Assembly (NCBI RefSeq): GCF_014640315.1
Contig: NZ_BMGS01000003.1
Coordinates: 310,001-374,000 of the forward strand
DNA from: Hymenobacter glacieicola
GTDB lineage: Bacteria > Bacteroidota > Bacteroidia > Cytophagales > Hymenobacteraceae
Reading direction: 5' to 3'
Length of the DNA: 64,000 bases
The notes beneath the pieces were generated by a model. The model saw nothing but the letters and a program-made list of their open reading frames with translations. It had not been told where the DNA came from and made no database searches. Below, one piece after another: positions 32,469-41,423 of this stretch (the first letter of the stretch is position 1; each line of letters begins with the position of its first letter). The translations under genes were made by a program, and so were the position numbers.

Positions 32469-34715
32469 TTACTTGGCGAAGCGGTGGGTAATCGTCTGCT
32501 GGTCTTTGGTGCGCACAACCAGCAGGTACATGCCTGCCCGCAGGGTGCTTACCTCGGCCGTTCCTTCATCGAAGGCGCCGGTGGCAATGGTGCGGCCCTG
32601 CATATCCACAATGCGGTATTGGCTGCCGGCCAGGTTCAGATTGCCACCACTCAAGCGCAGCCGGTTTACGACGGGGTTGGGGTAGAGCTGCGTACCGGCC
32701 GTGGCGGCTTCGGGCGCCGCCGCGGTTATGGCGGCGGGACGGGCCGCCGTGGCCCGCGTGATCCGCACCCAGTTGATGTTCCAGCCGCCGGTCTGGGCAA
32801 ACACACCGAAGTTGTGGGTGCCCGCATTGATGGTCACGGTCCGGGATACGGTCGTCCAGTTCTGCCAGCCGCCGGTGGCCGGAATGGTTGTGTTGCCCAG
32901 CTGCGTGGTGCCGGCGTTCAAATCAGAGGACACGGTGCCGCCGCTGGGGCTGGCCACGCGGTACTCAATGGTATAGGTGCCGGTAGTAGGGAAGTTGATG
33001 CCATTGAACACCAGGTAGTCGCCGGCGTCCACGAAGCCCATGTTCTGCCCCCCGCCAGTATCGGTCGTGGTTTCCGCCGTCATGCCACTGTTTACGTTGG
33101 CGGCCTCGGCCTGCAGCAGCACGCTGAAGCCGGCGGAGGTAGCGGCCCGCACCCGCAAGGAGGTCGTCTTGTCGTTCCAGTTGCTGGTGCCCAGGGGGTT
33201 GTTTACCAGGCAGCCGTTGCCGGCGCTGCCCACCGTGAGGGTGCCGCCCGTAAAGTTGTCGTTTTCGTAAAGTACTACCTCGTAGCCAGCGTTCACCCGC
33301 AAGGAAGACACGTCGTCGTTCAGAATGCCCCGGCTCTGCAACGCGGCCAGGTTGTAGTCGCCGGCGGCTAGGGTCACGGTCGTACCGGTGTAGTTGCAGT
33401 CTTTATACAGGGTAGCCACGCCGGTAGCGGGCGGCGGGGTGGTGGTGGTGCCGGCGTACCCGCCGAAGGTGGCTACCACCCGGGTAGGCTGGGGCGTGTG
33501 CAGGGTGGCCGACTGGTCGTTCACGTCGTCGTAGGCAAAGCCGTAGCTGAGGTTGTCCACGCTGATGCCGGGCAGGTGCCAGAAGCGGGCGTAGTAGTTG
33601 GCCGGCGCGGCCTGGTAGTATTTGCTGGCATCGTACCAGTTCTGCTGGCCGGGGGTGGCGGTAGTCACGTCCACCACGTGGCGGTTAATGGCGGCCGTCA
33701 TCTGGGCCTGCACCACCAGGTCACAGTCTCCGTCGCCCACGCGGTTGTCGAGCAGGCCCTTGCCTTCAAAGGCCATTTGGGTGGTAGGGCGGCCGTTGAT
33801 GATACCCGTGCGGCCGGCATACGCCCCCGACTGCCCCACTACCACCAGCCGGTCGTTGGCATCGACGCGGCCTTTGAATACTCCCGCGTTGCCGGCGTAG
33901 AAAATCAGGTCCGTGGTCTTGTACTTGTTCCAGATGGCGTCGATGTAGCTCTTGAAGTAGTTGCCGTAGGGGCCGGGGGTAGTGCCATTGGTACCATCGG
34001 CAAAGGCGGCGGTTTTGGCCGGGAAGGTGATTTCGCCGGTGGCATTGTTTACCGTGCCCTGAAATTCGGCGGGTACGTTGGCTTTGTAGGCGGCCACAAT
34101 GTCGGCGGCCGTTTTTAGCTCCCCAGTGCGCTTCTGGTAGCCGCCCGCCCCGAACAGCTCCAGGCCCATGGGGTAGCGGAAGGCATCCACGCGGGTAGTA
34201 TTCCCAAAGAACCCGTACTGGTTATTGGTCAGCTCCACAAACTCGTACATGATGTCCCGGTTCGGGTCGTTCGGGTTCAGGGAGTTCGGGGCCGCGTAGC
34301 CGGAGGGCGCGCCGGAAGCCCCGAAGAAGTACAGGTAGAGCTGCTGCCCCTTGGAAATGAACACCCGGCACCCCGCAATGTAGGGCAGGGTAAAGGTTTT
34401 GTTCGGAATGCTGCTGAGCCGGGTAAAGCAGGCCGCGTACTTGGAGTTGCTGCCGGGCCCGGTGTTGCCGTTGTAAGTCGGGCCCGTCACGGTGTTGTAG
34501 GAGGAGCTCATGGGTAGCACCTGACTATTGGCGGCATTGATCCAGACGTGGTTACCGGCCCCGTCAATGCCCACGATGGCCACGTACAGGTCCGAGTCGG
34601 GGAAGGGCGAATTGTTGGCAATGGTAAACGGAATACTGCCTTGGGCCCAGGCCCCGTAGGGAAGCAAGGCGCTCAACCAGAGCAGCAACAGAGAGTAGAG
34701 GGTACGCTTTTTCAT
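32469..34715 (-). CDS. T9SS-secreted GH64 beta-1,3-glucanase with crystallin and CBM6 modules
   Basis: The 748-residue protein has a signal peptide (1-25), a GH64-like catalytic region (about 26-418; IPFTIANNSPFPDSDLYVAI, DIMYEFVEL, LIFYAGNAGVFKGRVDANDR), a Pro/Thr linker, a beta/gamma-crystallin-like module (about 433-523; two Greek-key units, each with YxxxxYxG-like starts and DDVSSLRV), a CBM6 module (about 530-654; VLLQAEAANVNSG, GFVDAGDYLVF) and a T9SS C-terminal sorting domain (LYPNPVVNRLRLSG to the end). GH64 enzymes cut beta-1,3-glucan into laminaripentaose. The protein should be secreted and surface-bound. ATG 34715 opens the signal peptide. Confidence 0.85.
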   Translation of the reverse strand: MKKRTLYSLLLLWLSALLPYGAWAQGSIPFTIANNSPFPDSDLYVAIVGIDGAGNHVWINAANSQVLPMSSSYNTVTGPTYNGNTGPGSNSKYAACFTRLSSIPNKTFTLPYIAGCRVFISKGQQLYLYFFGASGAPSGYAAPNSLNPNDPNRDIMYEFVELTNNQYGFFGNTTRVDAFRYPMGLELFGAGGYQKRTGELKTAADIVAAYKANVPAEFQGTVNNATGEITFPAKTAAFADGTNGTTPGPYGNYFKSYIDAIWNKYKTTDLIFYAGNAGVFKGRVDANDRLVVVGQSGAYAGRTGIINGRPTTQMAFEGKGLLDNRVGDGDCDLVVQAQMTAAINRHVVDVTTATPGQQNWYDASKYYQAAPANYYARFWHLPGISVDNLSYGFAYDDVNDQSATLHTPQPTRVVATFGGYAGTTTTPPPATGVATLYKDCNYTGTTVTLAAGDYNLAALQSRGILNDDVSSLRVNAGYEVVLYENDNFTGGTLTVGSAGNGCLVNNPLGTSNWNDKTTSLRVRAATSAGFSVLLQAEAANVNSGMTAETTTDTGGGQNMGFVDAGDYLVFNGINFPTTGTYTIEYRVASPSGGTVSSDLNAGTTQLGNTTIPATGGWQNWTTVSRTVTINAGTHNFGVFAQTGGWNINWVRITRATAARPAAITAAAPEAATAGTQLYPNPVVNRLRLSGGNLNLAGSQYRIVDMQGRTIATGAFDEGTAEVSTLRAGMYLLVVRTKDQQTITHRFAK

Positions 34716-35176
34716 AGATGAAATGGTTGTGGTGGGAAGAAGGGAACAATGCACACCAGCCCCGCCTATCCTTGGGAAAGGGCAGGCAGCAAGCGGGTGT
34801 GTAAGAGCAGAATAGGAGCGGCAAGGCCCGGGCGCGGGGCGCCGCTAACCGGCGCAGACAAGCCCCCGAAGCAGTAGGACAATGGCAATGTAAATGGGTT
34901 TTGCAGGGAAGAAAAAGATCCTTATTTCCCTCTGGCCGGACCCGCAACGCTTACTGCGCAACCCCACCAGAAGCTAAGGCACATCACCGGCCCCCTTTGC
35001 CTGCGCCGCGGACGGGTAGCAAAGCCGAAAGCTGCAGTTAGTGCACACGTTCTGAGCCTACTACCTCACCACCGCATGCCCAAATTTTGTACCTGCTGGC
35101 TGGCTGTTTCACTCCGGTTGGCCCGGGCAACGGCTACCCTATCCGGCAACCTCATTACCTCATCAGCTTTTACGCT
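34716..35176. other. Divergent region, GH64 gene and glyA
   Basis: This 460-bp stretch has no supported gene. It holds promoters of both neighbours; TCACC-type repeats occur at about 35062-35072. A plus-strand frame runs in from 35076 into glyA but its translation before the ATG at 35190 has no similarity to the enzyme. Confidence 0.4.
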
Positions 35177-35184
35177 TACCTTTG
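35177..35184 (+). promoter_or_regulatory. TACCTTTG -7-like box of glyA
   Basis: TACCTTTG ends 5 bp before the ATG at 35190. If used, transcription would begin at about the start codon. Confidence 0.5.
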
Positions 35185-35189
35185 AAGCC

Positions 35190-36482
35190 ATGGAAACGCA
35201 AGCCCCCACCCTCGCCCTCGATACCGCCGTCTTCGACCTGATTCAGAAGGAGAAAGAGCGCCAAACCCACGGTCTAGAACTCATTGCCTCCGAGAACTAC
35301 GTGTCGGAGCAAGTAATGCGGGCCCAGGGCTCCATCCTCACCAACAAGTACGCCGAAGGCCTGCCCGGCAAGCGCTACTACGGCGGCTGCGAAATCGTGG
35401 ACCAGATTGAGCAGCTGGCCATCGACCGGGCCAAGGAGCTGTTCGGGGTAGAGTGGGTGAATGTGCAGCCCCACTCGGGCGCCCAGGCCAACGCCGCCGT
35501 GATGCTGGCCGTGCTGAACCCCGGCGACAAAATTCTGGGCTTCGACCTAAGCCACGGCGGCCACCTTACCCACGGCTCGCCGGTTAACTTTTCGGGCAAG
35601 CTTTACCAGCCTACCTTTTATGGGGTAGAGCGCGAAACCGGCCTTATCGACTGGGACAAGGTAAAGGAAACCGCCCGCCGGGAGCAGCCCAAGCTCATCA
35701 TCTGCGGAGCCTCAGCCTACTCCCGCGACTGGAACTACCAGGCCCTGCGCGAAGCTGCCGACGAGGTAGGCGCCCTGCTGCTAGCCGATATTTCGCACCC
35801 TTCCGGCCTCATTGCCAAGGGCTTGCTGAATAACCCCTTCGATTACTGCCACATCGTCACGACTACTACCCACAAAACCCTGCGCGGCCCCCGCGGCGGC
35901 CTGATTTTGCTGGGTAAGGACTTCGAGAACCCCTTCGGGCTGAAAACGCCCAAGGGCGAAATCCGGATGATGAGCAGCCTGCTCGACTCGGCCGTATTCC
36001 CCGGCACCCAGGGCGGCCCCCTGGAGCACGTTATTGGGGCCAAGGCCGTAGCCTTCGGGGAGGCCCTGAGCGACACTTACACCGACTACACCCACCAGGT
36101 AATTAAGAATGCTCAGGCCCTGGCCGGGGCTTTCGTGGAGCGCGGCTACCAGATTATTTCCGGCGGCACCGATAACCACCTGATGCTCATTGACCTGCGC
36201 AGCAAAGGCCTGACCGGCAAGCTGGCCGAAAACACCCTCATCAAGGCCGAAATTACCATTAACAAGAACATGGTGCCCTTCGATGACAAGTCGCCCTTCG
36301 TAACCAGCGGCATGCGCATCGGCTCGGCTGCCGTAACCACCCGCGGCCTAAAGGAAACCGACATGGCCCGCATCGTGGGGTTCATTGACGAGGTGCTGAC
36401 CCACAACGCCGACGACGCCCGCCTGGCCCGGGTGCGCGGCGAAATCAATGAGTGGATGCAGCAGTACCCGCTTTTTGCCTAA
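35190..36482 (+). CDS. glyA: Serine hydroxymethyltransferase
   Basis: The 430-residue protein interconverts serine and glycine while charging tetrahydrofolate with a one-carbon unit. It has the family features: [46 protein letters not shown], and the PLP lysine motif [26 protein letters not shown] block near the C-terminus is also typical. ATG 35190 gives normal length; the extension from 35076 is unconserved. A terminator follows, so it is monocistronic. Confidence 0.97.
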   Translation: METQAPTLALDTAVFDLIQKEKERQTHGLELIASENYVSEQVMRAQGSILTNKYAEGLPGKRYYGGCEIVDQIEQLAIDRAKELFGVEWVNVQPHSGAQANAAVMLAVLNPGDKILGFDLSHGGHLTHGSPVNFSGKLYQPTFYGVERETGLIDWDKVKETARREQPKLIICGASAYSRDWNYQALREAADEVGALLLADISHPSGLIAKGLLNNPFDYCHIVTTTTHKTLRGPRGGLILLGKDFENPFGLKTPKGEIRMMSSLLDSAVFPGTQGGPLEHVIGAKAVAFGEALSDTYTDYTHQVIKNAQALAGAFVERGYQIISGGTDNHLMLIDLRSKGLTGKLAENTLIKAEITINKNMVPFDDKSPFVTSGMRIGSAAVTTRGLKETDMARIVGFIDEVLTHNADDARLARVRGEINEWMQQYPLFA

Positions 36483-36520
36483 CTTCTGGGAGGCCTGAGT
36501 AGTTAGGCGGTTACTGAAAT

Positions 36521-36559
36521 GAAAACCGGTCCGACAGCATCCTGTTCGGGCTGGTTTTC
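36521..36559 (+). terminator. Intrinsic terminator of glyA
   Basis: GAAAACCGGTCCGACAG and CTGTTCGGGCTGGTTTTC form a long stem around CATC with one bulge, followed by GTTTGTCTTTT, 38 bp past the stop. Confidence 0.82.
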
Positions 36560-36619
36560 GTTTGTCTTTTACTCCACCACCTATTCTCTCATTCGTTCAT
36601 TCCCTCATTCACTCGTTCT

Positions 36620-37477
36620 GTGGATCCAACTCAACCCGCGCTGGGCGACCAGCAGGAAATGTCTTTTATCGACCACCTGGAGGCCCTGCGCTGGCACATC
36701 ATCCGGGCGGCTATTGCGGTGGTGCTGTTTGCTTTGGTGGCGTTCTTCTCCAAAGACTTTCTGTTTCACGACCTGATTTTGGGGCCTTCCCGCGCCGATT
36801 TCTGGACCTACCGGATGTTTTGCCGGGCTGGCGAGTGGCTGCATGCGCCCAGCCTGTGCATCGATAAAATCGGCTTCGTGATTCAGAACCGCGAAATGAG
36901 CGGGCAGCTGACCATGCACATCAGCACCTCCTTTATTGTGGGGCTGGTGCTGGGTTTTCCCTACCTGTTCTGGGAGCTGTGGCGTTTTATCAAGCCGGGC
37001 CTGTATCCGCACGAGCGGCAAAATTCCCAGGGCGCGGTGTTTTTCGTGTCGTTGCTGTTTGCCATCGGGCTGCTGTTTGGCTACTACATTGCCGCGCCCA
37101 TGAGCATTCAGTTTCTGGCCAACTACGTGGTAGACCCAACCATTGAAAACCAGATGGATATGCAGAGCTACATCAGCACGCTCACGACCATGTCCCTGTC
37201 CTGCGCTTTCGTGTTTGAGTTGCCCATGATTGTGTTCTTCCTGGCCAAGGCTGGGCTGATTACGCCCGAAATCATGCGGGTGTACCGCAAGCATGCCATT
37301 GTGGTTATCCTGGTAATTGCGGCCGTCATTACGCCCCCGGACGTGTCGGCCCAGATTATCGTAACCATTCCCATCATTCTGCTCTACGAGTTGAGCATCA
37401 ACATTGCCCGGATTGTAAGCCGCGGCCGGACGGCAGCTCTGAACGCCCAGTTGGCCGAAAACCACGGGGTAGCTTGA
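36620..37477 (+). CDS. tatC: Sec-independent protein translocase TatC
   Basis: The 285-residue protein has six hydrophobic helices and the TatC landmarks EMSFIDHLEALRWHIIRA at the N-terminus, FSLKIG-like region replaced by the long periplasmic loop found in Bacteroidota, PYLFWELWRFIKPGLY and the CAFVFELPMIVFFL helix near the end. It is the receptor for twin-arginine signal peptides. The start is probably GTG 36620, as relatives carry a short polar extension before EMSF; ATG 36659 is the alternative. tatA is not adjacent. The upstream leader has TCATTC-type repeats. Confidence 0.94.
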   Translation: MDPTQPALGDQQEMSFIDHLEALRWHIIRAAIAVVLFALVAFFSKDFLFHDLILGPSRADFWTYRMFCRAGEWLHAPSLCIDKIGFVIQNREMSGQLTMHISTSFIVGLVLGFPYLFWELWRFIKPGLYPHERQNSQGAVFFVSLLFAIGLLFGYYIAAPMSIQFLANYVVDPTIENQMDMQSYISTLTTMSLSCAFVFELPMIVFFLAKAGLITPEIMRVYRKHAIVVILVIAAVITPPDVSAQIIVTIPIILLYELSINIARIVSRGRTAALNAQLAENHGVA

Positions 37478-37668
37478 GTATGAGCTGATCCTGTAAATGA
37501 GCTGCTGAGGCTACTTCTTGATGAGTATGATATACTGGTGAGCAACTGCAAGCCACATGAATGAAGATGTTGCCACACCAGAAATCAACATTAAATCAGC
37601 AAGTCATCAGCCTCCTACCTCACCGGCAATCAGCACGTTAACCTACCAGCACAGTAAAAAATCAGTCT

Positions 37669-38097
37669 ATGAAACTTGCCATCGGCTCCGACCATGCTGG
37701 CTTCGAGCAGAAGCAAATGCTGCTACAGTGGCTGCGCGACAACGGCTACGAGGTCCAGGACTTCGGCACCCATTCCGCCGACTCCGTTGACTACCCCGAT
37801 TATGTGCACCCGCTGGCCTCGGCCGTAGAGCAGGGCGAGTTTGAGCGGGGCATTTTGCTCTGCGGCTCCGCTAATGGGGTCTGCATCACGGCCAACAAGC
37901 ACCAGGGCATCCGGGCCGGTTTGGCCTGGGAGCCGGAGGTAGCCAGCCTTATCCGCCAGCACAACAATGCCAACGTGCTGTGCGTCCCGGCCCGCTTCGT
38001 CGATGAAGAAACCGCCCGCGCCATCGTCAGCCAGTTTCTGAACACTGCCTTCGAAGGCGGCCGCCACCAAACCCGCGTTGACAAAATCAGTCTGTAA
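37669..38097 (+). CDS. rpiB: Ribose 5-phosphate isomerase B
   Basis: The 142-residue protein has the RpiB/LacAB fold: IGSDHAGFEQK at the N-terminus, VQDFGTHSADSVDYPDY, ILLCGSANGVCITANK and RAGLAWEPEVASLIRQHN. It interconverts ribose 5-phosphate and ribulose 5-phosphate in the pentose phosphate pathway. The usual catalytic Cys lies in LLCGSANG. ATG 37669 is the first residue before the conserved strand. It follows tatC by 191 bp on the same strand. Confidence 0.95.
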   Translation: MKLAIGSDHAGFEQKQMLLQWLRDNGYEVQDFGTHSADSVDYPDYVHPLASAVEQGEFERGILLCGSANGVCITANKHQGIRAGLAWEPEVASLIRQHNNANVLCVPARFVDEETARAIVSQFLNTAFEGGRHQTRVDKISL

Positions 38098-38190
38098 CGT
38101 GGTGAAGCGGTGAGTTTGTGAACTTGTGTCCTGGCGAGGAAGCACGACGCGGCCATCCTTCCTGACCAATGTGCTACCTCTCCTAATGTG

Positions 38191-38228
38191 ATAAGCCCTT
38201 ACCGTCCATGCTGACAGTAGGGGCTTAT
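38191..38228. terminator. Hairpin terminator after rpiB
   Basis: ATAAGCCCTTAC pairs with GTAGGGGCTTAT (one G:T) over a 14-base loop, between the convergent rpiB and DUF6427-like genes. Confidence 0.7.
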
Positions 38229-38326
38229 GATGTTATGAGGCTGGTCACAGAAGAGAGGACGAGTGGCGGCGCGCTGCTCGCCAGGACGATTCGCTCACTA
38301 CCTCACTACCTCCCCATCTCACCAGT

Positions 38327-39742
38327 TCACCGTTGCAGGCGGTAAACACCGGGCGTGTTGGTAGGGTGGTAGTGGCTGAAGATGCCAGGCACTTTGTACT
38401 GCAGCTCCGGCAGCAGCCCGGCCTGGTCGATGAGGTATTGGGGCGGGGCGGCGTGGAAGTTGTGGGCCAGCCGGAACACGGCGTCGTACTCGCGCAGGTG
38501 GCCGAAATCAACCTGGGCCAGCCCCCAGTCGAGGTAGGGAGTAGCGAGGCGGTTGTGCAGGTAGGGGCGCTGGTCGGGGCCGAGCACGAGCAGGCGCTGG
38601 CCCCGCAGAAAGTCGTAGCGCGGATTGGGCTGCACGGCGTAGCGGCTCTCGGCCGGAATCTGCACAATTTGCTCCAGGTGCAGCACGGCCCGGTAGCGCA
38701 CCACTACCACCGCCCCAATCACGAGCAGCAGCAGCACCTCCGGCACCCAGCGCCGCTGGGCTTTCTGCCAGAGAAACAAACTGAAGTAGGTGAGTGGCGG
38801 CAGCAGGAGCACCAGCGTGCCCGTGGCCATGCCCCGGCCTACTGCCGCAATGGCCACCGCTACCACCAGCCACACCAGCATCAGCTGCAGGAATTTTACC
38901 TGAAACACCAACCCCAGGGAGGTAGTAAAGCTGCGCCCGATGCCCAACAGCACCAGCAGCCCGGGCAGAACGAGCAGGCGCAACAGCACCCAGAGCGGCA
39001 GCCCGTCGGTTTCGTGCACCCGCCCCTGCAGGGTAGGCTGCAAGTGGAACTGGGCAAAATCGGGCAGGGACTCCGTATACAGGAAGAACGTGGTAGCTAC
39101 CGCGTACGGAAACAGGAAGCCGCAGACCAGCAGCAGAAAGCTGCGGAAGGAGTTGGCCGCAAACACGATAACGGCAAATAAACCCACGAGTAGAAACAGC
39201 GCCAGCGGCAAATAGCACAGGGCCCCCACTCCTACCAGAAAACCGGCCCGGAACAGGCGACGGTTGTCGTAGCCTTCCCGGGAGGTAGGCAGCAGGGCGC
39301 TCAGGGCGGCAATCAGAAAGGAGTGGCCCAGCAGCAGCGGCGACAGGGTGTCCAGGTCAGTTGTCAGGCTGCCGATGAGCAGGTAGGTCAGGGCCCCCAC
39401 GTAGCCGCGCTCCGGGTGCACGTCGGCCCGGTTCAGCACGAAGTTGAAGCGCAGGGCCTGAAACGCCAGCAGCAGCAAAGCCAGAATGCGGTACAGCCAC
39501 ACCGGGCGGCTCCCAATAAAATCCAGCGCCCCAAACAACGCCGCCGACAAGGGCGCGGTACTATCGTATAAGTCGCGGTAGAGCAGGGCGCCCTCGTGCA
39601 GCCGCTCGCCCACCAGCAGGGCCCGCAGCTCCACGGGGGTGAGGGCAATACCCAGCCAGAGCAACGGCAGCCGGAGCGCCAGCAGCAGCAGCAGCAAAGC
39701 AAACAGGCGGGTAGGCAGGGAGCTTTTAAAGAATTGCAGCAA
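38327..39742 (-). CDS. Polytopic membrane protein, DUF6427-like
   Basis: The protein of about 471 residues has roughly ten to twelve membrane helices rich in Leu and ends in a soluble segment (LLVLGPDQRPYLHNRLATPY, PGIFSHYHPTNTPGVYRL). Layout and the start LLQFFKSSLPTRLFALLL fit the DUF6427 family of Bacteroidota, whose function is unknown. The start is uncertain: there is no ATG. TTG 39742 directly precedes the segment that begins homologs; GTG 39820 would add 26 residues from what looks like untranslated DNA. It is divergent from rbfA. Confidence 0.75.
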   Translation of the reverse strand: MLQFFKSSLPTRLFALLLLLLALRLPLLWLGIALTPVELRALLVGERLHEGALLYRDLYDSTAPLSAALFGALDFIGSRPVWLYRILALLLLAFQALRFNFVLNRADVHPERGYVGALTYLLIGSLTTDLDTLSPLLLGHSFLIAALSALLPTSREGYDNRRLFRAGFLVGVGALCYLPLALFLLVGLFAVIVFAANSFRSFLLLVCGFLFPYAVATTFFLYTESLPDFAQFHLQPTLQGRVHETDGLPLWVLLRLLVLPGLLVLLGIGRSFTTSLGLVFQVKFLQLMLVWLVVAVAIAAVGRGMATGTLVLLLPPLTYFSLFLWQKAQRRWVPEVLLLLVIGAVVVVRYRAVLHLEQIVQIPAESRYAVQPNPRYDFLRGQRLLVLGPDQRPYLHNRLATPYLDWGLAQVDFGHLREYDAVFRLAHNFHAAPPQYLIDQAGLLPELQYKVPGIFSHYHPTNTPGVYRLQR

Positions 39743-39959
39743 GGAAGTAAGGCCTGAGACGTACGCAGAGAGAAACGAAGCGAAAAGTAAAAGTACGGCA
39801 TCCGGCGTCCTGCTACGCACGGGTCCGGCCCCGCTTCTGCGCTGCGGCCCCTACCCGCCCTAACCCCGCCGTACTGCCGCAGCGCTACCCCGGCCAACTA
39901 TTTTCGGCTGCTTCCGCCCTCATCACCAATTACCTACTGACTTAATCACCCTCAACCGG

Positions 39960-39967
39960 TATCTTTG
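39960..39967 (+). promoter_or_regulatory. TATCTTTG -7-like box of rbfA
   Basis: TATCTTTG ends 9 bp before the ATG at 39977, so the predicted transcript would start one or a few bases before the codon. Confidence 0.5.
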
Positions 39968-39976
39968 CCGATTCTT

Positions 39977-40426
39977 ATGGAAAGTAAACGACAGCAAAAA
40001 GTAGCCAGCCTGCTCCAACAGGAGTTAGCCGCCGTATTTCAGCGCGACCTGCCGCACCTGTTTCCGGGCTTGCCGCCGGGCATCAATCTGGTGCGCGTAT
40101 CACCCGACCTGGGGGTAGCCCGTGTGTACTTGAGCTTACTCATTGCCTCTAATACTGCCAGCGCGGAGCAGCAGCAGGCCCTGGTGGAGGATAACGTGAA
40201 AGTTATTCGGCAGGCCCTAGCCAAGCGCGTACGCCAGCAGCTACGCATTGTGCCCGACCTAGTGTTCTTCGTCGACGACTCAGCTTCCTATGCTGCCCAC
40301 ATGGACAAGGTATTCGGCGACCTGCACATTCCGCCGGCTCCCGCCGACAACGAAACGCCTGGCCCCGACGCGGAAGGCAGCAGCCCCAAGCGCCCCAAAC
40401 TCTTCGCCGACGAAGACGAACTGTGA
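39977..40426 (+). CDS. rbfA: Ribosome-binding factor A
   Basis: The 149-residue protein matches RbfA, a KH-like factor that matures the 5' end of 16S rRNA in the small subunit. Visible landmarks are RQQKVASLLQQELAAVFQRD at the N-terminus, VRVSPDLGVARVYLSLL, and the C-terminal LRIVPDLVFFVDDSASYAA with the following helix. A low-complexity acidic tail (about residues 120-149) extends past the core, as often in Bacteroidota. ATG 39977 precedes the first helix. The methyltransferase and LolE-type permease genes follow on the same strand. Confidence 0.93.
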   Translation: MESKRQQKVASLLQQELAAVFQRDLPHLFPGLPPGINLVRVSPDLGVARVYLSLLIASNTASAEQQQALVEDNVKVIRQALAKRVRQQLRIVPDLVFFVDDSASYAAHMDKVFGDLHIPPAPADNETPGPDAEGSSPKRPKLFADEDEL

Positions 40427-40517
40427 GCTGGTGAGCTGGTGAATTAGTGAGTTTTCGTGCTGACTCCTACACCATCAGAACATCCAACTCACCATTTCAC
40501 CATTTCACTATTTCATT
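40424..40517. repeat. Complementary GGTGA and TCACC repeat arrays between two genes
   Basis: After the rbfA stop comes GAGCTGGTGAGCTGGTGAAT, and before the next gene comes AACTCACCATTTCACCATTT. The two arrays are about 30 bases each and complementary with mismatches, with a spacer of about 31 bases, so the intergenic RNA could form one large imperfect hairpin. Confidence 0.75.
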
Positions 40518-40519
40518 CC

Positions 40520-41329
40520 TTGTACTACGACCCGATTAAGAAGTCGCTTGGCGAAGTCTTCAACCGTACGCCGCTGCTGCGCCGCCTCTTCTATCACCTG
40601 CTCGATTTGCTGCTGCTGCGCACCTGGCACGTGCACCGGGAACTGCGCCAGTGGTCCAAGGGCCGCACCGATGAGGCCCTGAACATCCTAGATGCTGGCT
40701 CCGGCTACGGGCAGTATACCTACTGGATGTCGGGTTTAAGCCGCAAGTGGCAGATTCTGGCCGTAGATGTAAAGGATGAGCAGGTAGCCGACTCCAACCA
40801 GTTTTTCCGCCAGATTGGGCGTACCAACGCCCAGTTTGCCGTGCAGGATTTGGTGCTGTATCAGCAGCCCAATTCCTTTGACCTGGCCCTGTCGGTGGAC
40901 GTAATGGAGCACATTCTGGAAGACGTGGAGGTGTTTCGTAACATCCACGCTTCCCTCAAGGATGGCGGCATGCTGCTGATTTCCACTCCCTCGGACCAGG
41001 GTGGCTCCGATGTACACGCCGACGGTGAAACCTCCTTTATTGAGGAGCACGTGCGCGACGGCTATAACATCCACGAAATTCAGCAGAAGCTGCGCACGGC
41101 CGGTTTTGAGCGGATTGAAGCCCGTTACAGCTACGGCGAGCCAGGCCAGGTATCATGGCGCCTAAGCATGAAATACCCCATTCTGATGCTGGGCAAATCC
41201 AAGCTGTTCTTTCTGCTGCTGCCATTTTACTACCTGGTCACCTTCCCGTTCTGCCTGATTCTGAACTGGTTCGATGCCAACGGCAAACATGATTCCGGCA
41301 CGGGCCTGATTGTCAAAGCCTGGAAATAG
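40520..41329 (+). CDS. Class I SAM-dependent methyltransferase
   Basis: The protein of about 269 residues has a Rossmann methyltransferase core: motif I NILDAGSGYGQYTYWM, motif II ILAVDVKDEQV, then VQDLVL and SFDLALSVDVMEHILEDV. A C-terminal segment of hydrophobic helices (LFFLLLPFYYLVTFPFCLIL) suggests membrane association. The substrate is unknown; relatives methylate quinones, lipids or glycans. No ATG fits. TTG 40520 gives MYYDPIKKSLGEVF, which fits the family start better than GTG 40457, whose extra residues come from TCACC repeats. It lies between rbfA and a LolE-type permease gene. Confidence 0.85.
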   Translation: MYYDPIKKSLGEVFNRTPLLRRLFYHLLDLLLLRTWHVHRELRQWSKGRTDEALNILDAGSGYGQYTYWMSGLSRKWQILAVDVKDEQVADSNQFFRQIGRTNAQFAVQDLVLYQQPNSFDLALSVDVMEHILEDVEVFRNIHASLKDGGMLLISTPSDQGGSDVHADGETSFIEEHVRDGYNIHEIQQKLRTAGFERIEARYSYGEPGQVSWRLSMKYPILMLGKSKLFFLLLPFYYLVTFPFCLILNWFDANGKHDSGTGLIVKAWK

Positions 41330-41423
41330 ACCTTTTCCGCCCCGTGGCGTATCTTGGCTCCTGAACTGTACAGTTACTTTCTACTCTGCTTTTCCACCAG
41401 TTTCGCCCCTCCGCGCCCCGCAC

